Assembly: GCA_943846755.1 (NCBI GenBank)
Contig: OX044365.1
Coordinates: 2,418,001 to 2,482,000 of the forward strand
Length of the DNA: 64,000 bases
Direction of reading: 5' to 3'
DNA from: UBA8752 sp002336475
Lineage (GTDB): Bacteria; Bacteroidota; Bacteroidia; Flavobacteriales_D; Sanyastnellaceae
The notes below the pieces were generated by a model. That model ran no database searches. It saw only the letters and a program-made list of their open reading frames with translations, and had not been told where the DNA came from. Numbering within the stretch: position 1 is the first letter of the stretch; every line of letters begins with the position of its first letter. This document shows positions 27,896 to 39,815 of the stretch, in pieces. Both the position numbers and the translations under genes were made by a program.

Positions 27896-29557
27896 ATGAT
27901 GAGATTGTTTACAGTGCTGGCTTGCGTGGCCTGCGCCACTTGGAGTGGTTGCGGTTTTCGTGGAAGCCATGCCGATGCGGTGCTGCACAATGGTGTGGTC
28001 TTAACCTTAGATGCTGCTTCAACTGAAGCCCAAGCGATAGCCGTGCGCAATGGACGCATTGTTGAGGTAGGGCCAGAGCGTGCCATTCTCAACAAGTACC
28101 ATTCAGATGTAGAGGTGGACTTGATGGGGGCTGTGGTCGTTCCAGGATTGATGGACGCGCATGCTCATTTTGTGGGGTTTGCCGATGGGCTAGGGGCTGC
28201 TGATTTGGTAGGAACAGCTTCGGTGGATGAGGTGCTGGATAAAGTGGTGGCCCATGCGGCGTTGTTTCCAGAGGGTTGGGTCATTGGAAGGGGATGGGAT
28301 CAAAACGATTGGGCTGTGATGGATTTTCCGGACCGCGTAGACCGTTTGGACGTTCTGTTCCCGGATCGTCCGGTGATGTTGGAGCGCGTCGATGGGCATG
28401 CCGTGTGGTGCAATGCAGCCGCATTGAAGCTTGCAGGCATGGAGCCTGGTCTGCGCATAGAAGGCGGGGAGCTGATCGCAACAGAAAATGGCCGGTTGAC
28501 AGGGGTGCTTGTCGATGGTGCTGCAGACAGTTTGCAGTCATGGGTCCCTGAGCCAGACAGCCTGATCCGCGCGGGCTATTTCAAAGAGGCGGCACGCCAG
28601 CTCACGGCGGTGGGTTTGACGCACATTACCGACGCAGGATTGGATCCTCAAGACGTGAAGGCCATAGCGGCCTTGCAGGCTTCGGGTGAACTCCCTTTGC
28701 GCTTCTCGGTGATGGTGGCTGACCGTCCCGAAGCATTGGACCACTTTCTGCCAGCGGGACCGGTTATCGATACAGCGGGGATGCTGGATGTACGCGCCGT
28801 GAAATTCTACATGGACGGTGCCTTGGGCTCGCGCGGAGCTTCCTTGCTAGAGCCTTATGCCGATCGTCCGGAGACGCAGGGGCTCTTCCTGCAAGATGAA
28901 GCGGACTATATAGAGAAGGTCAAGCGCACCCAGGCTGCCGGTTTTCAGGTGGCCACACATTGTATCGGAGATGCTGCCGTGCGCAGGGTGCTTGCCGTGT
29001 ATGGGGATTTGCTGGGAGGGGTCAATGATTTGCGTTGGCGCATTGAACATGCCCAAGTCGTGCACAAGGATGACCTCGATGCATTTCGCACCCACACCAT
29101 TATTCCCTCGATACAGCCTACCCATGCCACGAGTGACATGTATTGGGCGGGCCAGAGACTCGGCCGCAATCGAGTGAGGCGCGCATACATATACAAGTCC
29201 CTTCAATCGCAACTGGGTTGGTTGCCATTGGGCACGGACTTCCCTGTCGAAGGGATTGCCCCTCTGCGCACCTACTATGCGGCGGTCGAACGCAAGGATG
29301 TTGAGGGGTATCCCGAGGGAGGGTTCCAGCACGAGGAGGCCCTGGATCGCGAGAGTGCCCTGAAGGGCATGACGTCCTGGGCCGCTTTGGCTTGCTTCAG
29401 AGAGCATGACCTCGGTCAGATCGCACCTGGTTATCGGGCGGACTTTACTGTGCTCGATAGAAACCCCCTGACTGCAGCCGCGTCCACCTTGCTTGAGACG
29501 AAGGTCTTGCAGACGTGGATAGGTGGCGAGCGTGTCTTTGAACGACAAGGCCATTGA
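27896..29557 (+). CDS. Lipoprotein YtcJ-like metal-dependent amidohydrolase
   Basis: 553 residues. The N-terminus LACVACATWSGCG has a lipobox-like WSGC, so it is probably a lipid-anchored periplasmic or envelope enzyme. Amidohydrolase superfamily features are the early VLHNGVVLTLDA beta-sandwich, VVPGLMDAHAHF with the HxH metal ligands, MLERVDGHAVW, VATHCIGDAAV and GTDFPVEG. The long insertions and order are those of the YtcJ-like group. The substrate is not predictable; N-acyl or formamide-type bonds are possible. Followed closely by the Sco gene. Confidence 0.85.
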   Translation: MMRLFTVLACVACATWSGCGFRGSHADAVLHNGVVLTLDAASTEAQAIAVRNGRIVEVGPERAILNKYHSDVEVDLMGAVVVPGLMDAHAHFVGFADGLGAADLVGTASVDEVLDKVVAHAALFPEGWVIGRGWDQNDWAVMDFPDRVDRLDVLFPDRPVMLERVDGHAVWCNAAALKLAGMEPGLRIEGGELIATENGRLTGVLVDGAADSLQSWVPEPDSLIRAGYFKEAARQLTAVGLTHITDAGLDPQDVKAIAALQASGELPLRFSVMVADRPEALDHFLPAGPVIDTAGMLDVRAVKFYMDGALGSRGASLLEPYADRPETQGLFLQDEADYIEKVKRTQAAGFQVATHCIGDAAVRRVLAVYGDLLGGVNDLRWRIEHAQVVHKDDLDAFRTHTIIPSIQPTHATSDMYWAGQRLGRNRVRRAYIYKSLQSQLGWLPLGTDFPVEGIAPLRTYYAAVERKDVEGYPEGGFQHEEALDRESALKGMTSWAALACFREHDLGQIAPGYRADFTVLDRNPLTAAASTLLETKVLQTWIGGERVFERQGH

Positions 29558-29571
29558 ATGGTTCTTCTGCT

Positions 29572-30237
29572 ATGAATGCTGCAAAAACCAACAGGTCCCG
29601 TTGGGCCTTCTTTGCCTACGTCGGTATCGCTGCGGTGGCCATCGCCATAGGGGGCGTCATGTTGACGCCTGAGCGACAGCTGCCAGTCTACCAACCTTCA
29701 GATTTAAATCCGGCCTTGGTCGATGCAACAGCCCTGGGCCATGAGGACCACAGGATCCTCCCTTTTGAACTGGTCAACCAACTTGGAGACACCGTTCGGA
29801 ATGACGATGTGCGGGGGCAATTGCTGGTGGTCGACTTCTTCTTTACCCGGTGCGCCACGATCTGTCCATTGTTGACCACCAATATGAAGCGGGTTCAAGA
29901 CCGCGTGATGGGGGATGACCGGGTGCGGCTAATGAGCCATTCTGTGACACCTGTGGCGGACTCCGTTTCGGTGTTGTGGGCTTATGGCGAAGCAAAAGGT
30001 GTCGATTCTCGGCGCTGGTGGCTTCTGACTGGAGACAAAACAGAGGTCTATAAGCTGGCTCGAAAGAGCTATTTCGCTGCATTAGATGAGGGGGATGGAG
30101 GCTTTCAGGATTTCGTTCACACGGAGAACATGGTCCTTGTAGACACTTTAGGTCGGTTGCGTGGATTCTATGATGGGACAGACTTGGACGATGTGAACCA
30201 ATTGGTACAGGATTTAGACTTCTTGTTAGGCCCTTGA
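29572..30237 (+). CDS. Sco1/SenC-family copper chaperone-like thioredoxin-fold protein
   Basis: 221 residues from ATG 29572; a TTG at 29554 is also in frame. One N-terminal membrane segment (AYVGIAAVAIAIGGVML) anchors a periplasmic thioredoxin fold. The copper ligands are present: FFFTRCATICP gives the CxxxC pair and DFVHTENMVLVD gives the distal His. Sco proteins deliver copper to cytochrome c oxidase CuA or act as thiol reductases. No oxidase genes lie nearby. It is the last gene before the rRNA operon; I see no clear terminator after it. Confidence 0.9.
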   Translation: MNAAKTNRSRWAFFAYVGIAAVAIAIGGVMLTPERQLPVYQPSDLNPALVDATALGHEDHRILPFELVNQLGDTVRNDDVRGQLLVVDFFFTRCATICPLLTTNMKRVQDRVMGDDRVRLMSHSVTPVADSVSVLWAYGEAKGVDSRRWWLLTGDKTEVYKLARKSYFAALDEGDGGFQDFVHTENMVLVDTLGRLRGFYDGTDLDDVNQLVQDLDFLLGP

Positions 30238-30293
30238 AATCAGGGGTTTAAAGAATCATTTGCGATATGCCCGAAAAAAAAATCAAGGGGGGC

Positions 30294-30323
30294 TTGCGAG
30301 TATAAAAAAGGGAGGTACATTTG
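30294..30323 (+). promoter_or_regulatory. rrn promoter P1
   Basis: TTG at 30294-30296, 19-base spacer, TACATTTG at 30316-30323: an exact TTG-N19-TAnnTTTG Bacteroidota promoter, about 218 bases before 16S. Confidence 0.85.
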
Positions 30324-30390
30324 CCCCCGCTTTGAACGCAAGGCGCCGCTGCAAGCAACGAGGAGAAGGAGAAAAAAAAGAGGAAAGAGC

Positions 30391-30420
30391 TTGCCGGAAT
30401 TAAAATATGAAGTATCTTTG
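30391..30420 (+). promoter_or_regulatory. rrn promoter P2
   Basis: TTG at 30391-30393, 19-base spacer, TATCTTTG at 30413-30420: a second exact match, in tandem with P1 and about 120 bases before 16S. Confidence 0.85.
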
Positions 30421-30469
30421 TCGCCCCGTTTACGGGAGACGTTTTGAACCGAAGGGTTCAATTCAGATA

Positions 30470-30497
30470 GAAGTTCTTTGAAATGATGTGATAGCCC
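30470..30497 (+). other. BoxA-like element and left arm of the 16S processing stem
   Basis: GAAGTTCTTTGA at 30470-30481 recurs before 23S (32281-32292) and resembles a boxA antitermination site. AATGATGTGATAGCCC at 30482-30497 is perfectly complementary to 32087-32102, forming the 16-bp RNase III-type stem around 16S. Confidence 0.7.
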
Positions 30498-30540
30498 AAC
30501 CAACGTTAATTTACTTTGAGAGTCAAATTTTCAAACTTTT

Positions 30541-32057
<1,517 letters not shown>

Positions 32058-32117
32058 TTAGAGACAAACTCCCGAAGTAATTAACGGGGCTATCACATCA
32101 TTCATTCCCTTCAGGCT

Positions 32118-32191
32118 AGTCCTGTAGCTCAGTTGGTTAGAGCACTACACTGATAATGTAGGGGTCAGCAGTTCAAATCTGCTCAGGACTA
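32118..32191 (+). tRNA. tRNA-Ile (GAT)
   Basis: 74 bases. Acceptor AGTCCTG/CAGGACT, D arm GCTC/GAGC, anticodon loop CTGATAA (GAT), T arm AGCAG-TTCAAAT-CTGCT, discriminator A. CCA is not encoded. Standard place in the 16S-23S spacer. Confidence 0.97.
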
Positions 32192-32202
32192 CGACAACGA
32201 AG

Positions 32203-32276
32203 GGGGAATTAGCTCAGCTGGCTAGAGCACTTGATTTGCATTCAAGAGGTCATCGGTTCGACTCCGATATTCTCCA
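32203..32276 (+). tRNA. tRNA-Ala (TGC)
   Basis: 74 bases. Acceptor GGGGAAT/ATTCTCC (with a G-T pair), anticodon loop TTTGCAT (TGC), T arm ATCGG-TTCGACT-CCGAT, discriminator A, no encoded CCA. Eleven bases after tRNA-Ile. Confidence 0.97.
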
Positions 32277-32280
32277 CACT

Positions 32281-32308
32281 GAAGTTCTTTGACATATTGG
32301 TAGAGTAA
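32281..32308 (+). other. BoxA-like element and left arm of the 23S processing stem
   Basis: GAAGTTCTTTGA repeats the 16S leader element. Bases 32289-32308 are perfectly complementary to 35072-35091, a 20-bp stem around 23S. Confidence 0.7.
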
Positions 32309-32313
32309 AAATT

Positions 32314-35066
<2,753 letters not shown>

Positions 35067-35140
35067 GACGATTACTCTACCAATATGTCAACACATTTGT
35101 TGATTTCAAGGCAAAGGCCCAATGAATTCAACGTGAACGA

Positions 35141-35248
<108 letters not shown>

Positions 35249-35276
35249 GGGGCCCCTTCGGGGGCCCCTTTTTTTT
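35249..35276 (+). terminator. Rho-independent terminator of the rRNA operon
   Basis: GGGGCCCC-TTCG-GGGGCCCC, an 8-bp all-GC stem with a UUCG tetraloop, followed by eight T residues. Confidence 0.96.
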
Positions 35277-35320
35277 GCCCAATTTTGCGGGCAGTTGCTT
35301 GTACGAACATCATACAGGAC

Positions 35321-36628
35321 ATGAAAGATCTTGTTACTATAATTGGTCGGCCTAACGTAGGTAAATCGACCTTGTTCAATCGTCTTACGGAGACGAGAGA
35401 CGCCATTACGGACTCTACAGCTGGTACTACGCGAGATCGGAAGTATGGCAAGGCTGAATGGGGGGGGCGCGTGTTTACAGTGATTGATACTGGAGGCTAT
35501 GCGACAGGAACGGATGACGTTTTTGAAAAGGTGATTCGCGATCAGGTTGAGATCAGCATGGAGGAGGCGGGCGTCATCATGTTCTTGGTTGATGCTCAAA
35601 CAGGCATCACGGATTTGGACTTGGAAATTGTCCAAATGGTGCGCAAGAGTGGAAAGCCGGTCATGTTGATCGTCAATAAGATTGATACTGGGGTCCAGGA
35701 ATACCTCACTGCAGAATTTTATGGTCTGGGACTGGGAGACGTGCTGCATGGAATCAGTGCCAACAATGGATACGGTACAGGTGACCTGCTCGATGAGTTG
35801 ATGAAACTCTTGCCGGTGAGAGAGGAGCCTGATGATTTGGGTTTGCCCAGGCTTTCAGTGGTGGGTCGACCGAATGTTGGAAAGAGCACCTTGATCAATA
35901 CGCTGCTTGGAGAGGAGCGGAATATTGTAACCGATATCGCGGGTACGACACGCGACAGTGTGCACACCCATTACAATGCCTTTGGTTTCGATTTTGAAAT
36001 CGTCGATACGGCCGGAATGCGGAAGCGCAGGAAGGTGGATGACAGTTTGGAGTTCTACAGCACGGTCCGCACGATCAAGGCCATTGATCAGAGTGATGTG
36101 TGTTTGTTGTTGTTGGATGCCAGTCAGGGCATGGAAAAACAAGACCAGCACATCTTCTGGCATGTATTGGACAGTTACCGGGGCGCGGTTGTTGTCGTCA
36201 ACAAGTGGGACTTGGTCGAAAAGGACGAGCACACCATGAACGCCTATCGGGCCAAGTTGGAGGAGAAAATGGCGCCCTTCTCAGATGTTCCTGTGGTGTT
36301 CACATCTAACCTCACGAAGCAGCGCGTATTCAAGGCATTGGAAACGGCCTTGCATGTTTATAATCAACGCAAGCTGAAGGTGTCAACGTCAGAATTAAAT
36401 GAGGTGTTCTTGCCCATTGTAAAGGACCAGCCGCCACCGATATACAAGGGTAAAAGCGTGAGCATTAAGTACATCACGCAGCTCCCCTCGCAGGTGCCCA
36501 CTTTTGCCTTCTATTGTAACCTGCCGCAATACATCAAGGAGCCTTACAAGCGGTTCGTGGAGAACCGAATCCGTGAGCGTTATGATTTTAGCGGGGTGCC
36601 GATTCGGCTCTTCTTCCGCAAGAAATAA
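35321..36628 (+). CDS. der: Ribosome-assembly GTPase Der (EngA)
   Basis: 435 residues from ATG 35321; a TTG at 35285 is in frame but adds an unrelated N-terminus. Two tandem GTPase domains: GRPNVGKST at about residues 8-16 and again (VVGRPNVGKST) near residue 180, each with DTAG/DTGG and NKxD motifs (VNKID, VNKWD). The C-terminal KH-like domain follows (VPTFAFYCNLPQYI). Acts in 50S subunit maturation. It lies 44 bases after the rRNA operon terminator, so it needs its own promoter. Its stop is one base from that of the convergent histidine kinase gene. Confidence 0.97.
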   Translation: MKDLVTIIGRPNVGKSTLFNRLTETRDAITDSTAGTTRDRKYGKAEWGGRVFTVIDTGGYATGTDDVFEKVIRDQVEISMEEAGVIMFLVDAQTGITDLDLEIVQMVRKSGKPVMLIVNKIDTGVQEYLTAEFYGLGLGDVLHGISANNGYGTGDLLDELMKLLPVREEPDDLGLPRLSVVGRPNVGKSTLINTLLGEERNIVTDIAGTTRDSVHTHYNAFGFDFEIVDTAGMRKRRKVDDSLEFYSTVRTIKAIDQSDVCLLLLDASQGMEKQDQHIFWHVLDSYRGAVVVVNKWDLVEKDEHTMNAYRAKLEEKMAPFSDVPVVFTSNLTKQRVFKALETALHVYNQRKLKVSTSELNEVFLPIVKDQPPPIYKGKSVSIKYITQLPSQVPTFAFYCNLPQYIKEPYKRFVENRIRERYDFSGVPIRLFFRKK

Positions 36629-36629
36629 A

Positions 36630-38714
36630 TTAGGTTGGCTTCGCTGAAGAAGCCACAGTCCGGTCAATTAGATCGCGTAAGGTGACAGGGTCAAACGGCT
36701 TGACAATCCGGTTGTCCATTCCCACACTTTGAATCTTTTCGTAGGTCTGTTGCTCAGCATCTGCTGTCAAAGCGATGATGGGAGTTCTGGGAAGTCCCTT
36801 CTCTTGCTCTTCGTTGCGGATTTGCAGCGCTGCTGCTATTCCATCCATGACGGGCATTTGAATGTCCATTAATATCAGGGTGGGATTTTTTTCATTCCAC
36901 AACTGGACAGCATCGGCACCGTTTACAGCTTCTAAGACGTTGTAGCCCCACCGCTTCAAGAGCTTGTTGGCTACGAACCGGTTGAGTTCGTTGTCATCGG
37001 CAAGTAGGACAGTGCACGGTGGCTTGTCTTGTGCTTTCTCGTTGGGCATTTGGTCCGAGCCTAGAGCGGCAGTAGTTACGTGTGAAGGGGGTGAATAAGC
37101 CGATGGCTCGGGGTCTTCGGTCAATGTCAACGGCAAGTCTACAGTAAAGGTTGATCCAACGCCCAGTTTGCTCTTGATGGACAGCTCCCCAGACATTTGT
37201 TGTACAATGCCTTGAACAATGGCCAGTCCTAACCCTGTCCCTTCAATTTGAGAGGTATTGTTGATTTGCTCAAAGGGTTCCAGGATGCGCTGCAGCTCGT
37301 TTTGAGCTATACCGTGCCCCGTATCGGTCACTGCAAATCGGACGAGCTGTTCGGATGTTGCGTCTTCTGCCGCGGGGGTGTTTTCAACGATAGAAATACC
37401 CAGATAGACGGATCCTTCTTCTGTGTACTTAATGGCATTGCTGATGAGATTGTTCAGGATTTGAGTCAACCATTTTGCGTCAGCACAGATTTTTTCTGGG
37501 CATTGTTGAGCAATCTCTAGACTGAGTTCGAGCCCTACATTTTTTGCCCGGTTTTCGAATGAATGGATAATGCTTGCCGCGTATTCGCGGAGGTTGAGTC
37601 TGCTCGGAGAACTCTGGGCCTTTCCTGAGGCCATTTTCTCGAGGTCTAGGATGTCATTGACCAGACTGAGGAGGTGGCGACCTGAAAACTCCATGTAAGC
37701 GAGGTGCCGGAGTTGTTCATCTCTCGAGGAGTGAGATTGAATGAGGAGGTCTGTAAGTCCGAGGATGGCATTCAGTGGAGTGCGGATTTCATGACTCATT
37801 ACTGAGAGGAACCGGGACTTGGCCTCGGTTGCTGCCTCTGCTGCTTTTTGTAGCGTTAGAAAATGCGAGATGTCGCTTCCGTAGAGGTTGAACAGTCCCG
37901 AGGGGAGATGTACAATGCTGAATTCTCCTGTCCGCTCGGAGTTCTCGGAATCGGAATTGAGTGCACGACAACGCCAGGTTGCCTTTCCTGAGTGGACTGC
38001 CTGATCCAAGGCTTTGCTCAGTCCAGGCTGATTCAAAGTGCCACCTTTGGTCAGGCTTTGGTTAAAACAACGTTTAGCTGAATCGTTGATGTAGGTGATG
38101 GTTCTTTCGCTGTCTATTTGAAGGACGGGGTTGGGGTTGCATTCATAGAACAATGCAAGGTCATGAGAGGCCTGAACACTCTTTGCATTTTGAATTTTTG
38201 TAGCGGTAATGCCAGCCAGCGTTTCTAGAATGAGTTGGTCTTCTTCCTGATAAAAGTCGCTTTCAGGGTGCTCACTGTCAATGACGCCAAGCACTTGATC
38301 TCCCCATAGAATAGGAACGGCAAGTTCAGACAGACGAACAGCATCGTCTTCTATGTAATCTAAAATGGCGGAAGTATTCTTCACGCGTAAGGCTTTTCCA
38401 GTGCTGGCCACTTTGCCTACTACACCTAAGCCTACGGGTATGCTAATGGGTTTGAAGATGGACTTGTAATCGATACTCTTCGGTCCAAAGGCTGCTTTCT
38501 GTATGAGCACATTGCTTTTGGGATCCAGCAAATAAATCACGCAGTCGCACCAACCCAATTTGCTGATGGTTCGCTCTGCAATGGACCACAGCAGATTGTC
38601 CACGTCTTCAATTCCAACAAGGTCTCCGGTTAAATCCTTGAGAATGGCCAACGCATCTAGCCGCAAGACATCTCGTCTTGATTGTGTACCGCGGCTAAGT
38701 GGATGAAGGTTCAT
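36630..38714 (-). CDS. Hybrid sensor histidine kinase (GAF-PAS-HisKA-HATPase-REC)
   Basis: 694 residues, no transmembrane segment, so probably cytoplasmic. GAF domain about 30-175; PAS-like domain about 183-290; HisKA with MSHEIRTPLNA and the phospho-His at about 308; HATPase with the N box NNLISNAIKY (421-430), DTGHGIA and GTGLGLA; and a C-terminal receiver domain with ADDNE and the phospho-acceptor in LILMDIQMPVMDG (Asp about 617). No separate response regulator is adjacent, so output may run through a phosphorelay. The signal is unknown. Convergent with der; metF lies 132 bases upstream on the same strand. Confidence 0.93.
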   Translation of the reverse strand: MNLHPLSRGTQSRRDVLRLDALAILKDLTGDLVGIEDVDNLLWSIAERTISKLGWCDCVIYLLDPKSNVLIQKAAFGPKSIDYKSIFKPISIPVGLGVVGKVASTGKALRVKNTSAILDYIEDDAVRLSELAVPILWGDQVLGVIDSEHPESDFYQEEDQLILETLAGITATKIQNAKSVQASHDLALFYECNPNPVLQIDSERTITYINDSAKRCFNQSLTKGGTLNQPGLSKALDQAVHSGKATWRCRALNSDSENSERTGEFSIVHLPSGLFNLYGSDISHFLTLQKAAEAATEAKSRFLSVMSHEIRTPLNAILGLTDLLIQSHSSRDEQLRHLAYMEFSGRHLLSLVNDILDLEKMASGKAQSSPSRLNLREYAASIIHSFENRAKNVGLELSLEIAQQCPEKICADAKWLTQILNNLISNAIKYTEEGSVYLGISIVENTPAAEDATSEQLVRFAVTDTGHGIAQNELQRILEPFEQINNTSQIEGTGLGLAIVQGIVQQMSGELSIKSKLGVGSTFTVDLPLTLTEDPEPSAYSPPSHVTTAALGSDQMPNEKAQDKPPCTVLLADDNELNRFVANKLLKRWGYNVLEAVNGADAVQLWNEKNPTLILMDIQMPVMDGIAAALQIRNEEQEKGLPRTPIIALTADAEQQTYEKIQSVGMDNRIVKPFDPVTLRDLIDRTVASSAKPT

Positions 38715-38846
38715 GACAAGAGCAAGGCAAAGACAGCTGAATATCGAAATTTCTCGCCCGAAAAGACCTGAATTTGAGCCCTTTCACGGTGTAGGAAAAG
38801 TCCGTCCTTGGTGGTGGTGCTCCACTGTCCTATACCGAAAGGTCAG

Positions 38847-39815
38847 TCAGGCCTTGACATGGCCGAAAACCCGCCTGGCAATTTCTTGTGTGGGCATGGC
38901 TTTGCCCATGGTGTAAAAATGCAAGGTGGGCACTCCTTGTTCGAGGAGCTCTTCTGCCTGTTGTGTGCACCAATCCATGCCCGCTTTTTTGACTTGGTCC
39001 CGGGTTTTTGCTGCTTCTACAGACTGCACCAAAGCCTCTGGTAAATCGACGTGAAAAACCTGAGGCAGGATGTGAAGTTGGCTGGCCGTGGTCAATGGTT
39101 TGATTCCTGGAATAATGGGGACGTCAATGCCTTCGGCGCGGCACCGGTTCACAAAATCAAAGTACCGTTTGTTGTCGAAAAACATCTGCGTGATGATGTA
39201 CTCGGCACCATGTTCAACTTTCTTTTTCAGCCACCTGAGGTCGCTGTCTGGGTTGGGGGCTTCGAAATGTTTTTCTGGGTATCCGGCCACCCCAATACAG
39301 AAGTCGGTTGCCATGGTATTCTTGAGGTCTGGATCCAAATAGATGCCTTTGTTCAAGTCTACAATTTGGTCGACAAGGTCAATGGCGAAGGCGTGTCCGT
39401 CGGCCTCAGCTTTGAACCGGCCTTCGCTTCGAATAGCGTCGCCGCGCAAGGCAAGTACGTTTCGCACACCAACGAAGTCTAAGTCGATCAGGGCATTCTC
39501 TGTCTCTTCGACTGAAAAACCGCCACAGATGATATGGGGCACAGTTTCCACGTCATACCGGTTCATCAGCGCGGCACATATGCCCACTGTTCCGGGACGT
39601 TTTCGCACAGTGCGTTTTTGCAGCAGGCCGGGGCCGACTTCGCGGTACACATATTCTTCCCGGTGGTATGTGACGTCTACAAAGGCCGGTTCGAACGCCG
39701 ACAGAGCGTCCATGGCGCGGTAGATCGAGTCGATGTGCTGCCCTTTGAGGGGAGGGAGCAATTCGAGGCTGAACCGACTGTGTTCGGGCTGGGCAAGAAT
39801 CTCTGAAATGGTCAT
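38847..39815 (-). CDS. metF: 5,10-methylenetetrahydrofolate reductase
   Basis: 322 residues, the usual length. Reduces methylene-THF to methyl-THF with FAD, supplying the methyl group for methionine synthase. FSLELLPPLKG near the N-terminus is the family start with the catalytic Glu; VDVTYH, LALRGD and VAGYPEKH are conserved, and FFDNKRYFDFV lies in the later barrel. Its ATG overlaps the metH2 stop (ATGA, 39812-39815), so it is translationally coupled as the third gene of the riboswitch-led operon. Confidence 0.96.
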   Translation of the reverse strand: MTISEILAQPEHSRFSLELLPPLKGQHIDSIYRAMDALSAFEPAFVDVTYHREEYVYREVGPGLLQKRTVRKRPGTVGICAALMNRYDVETVPHIICGGFSVEETENALIDLDFVGVRNVLALRGDAIRSEGRFKAEADGHAFAIDLVDQIVDLNKGIYLDPDLKNTMATDFCIGVAGYPEKHFEAPNPDSDLRWLKKKVEHGAEYIITQMFFDNKRYFDFVNRCRAEGIDVPIIPGIKPLTTASQLHILPQVFHVDLPEALVQSVEAAKTRDQVKKAGMDWCTQQAEELLEQGVPTLHFYTMGKAMPTQEIARRVFGHVKA

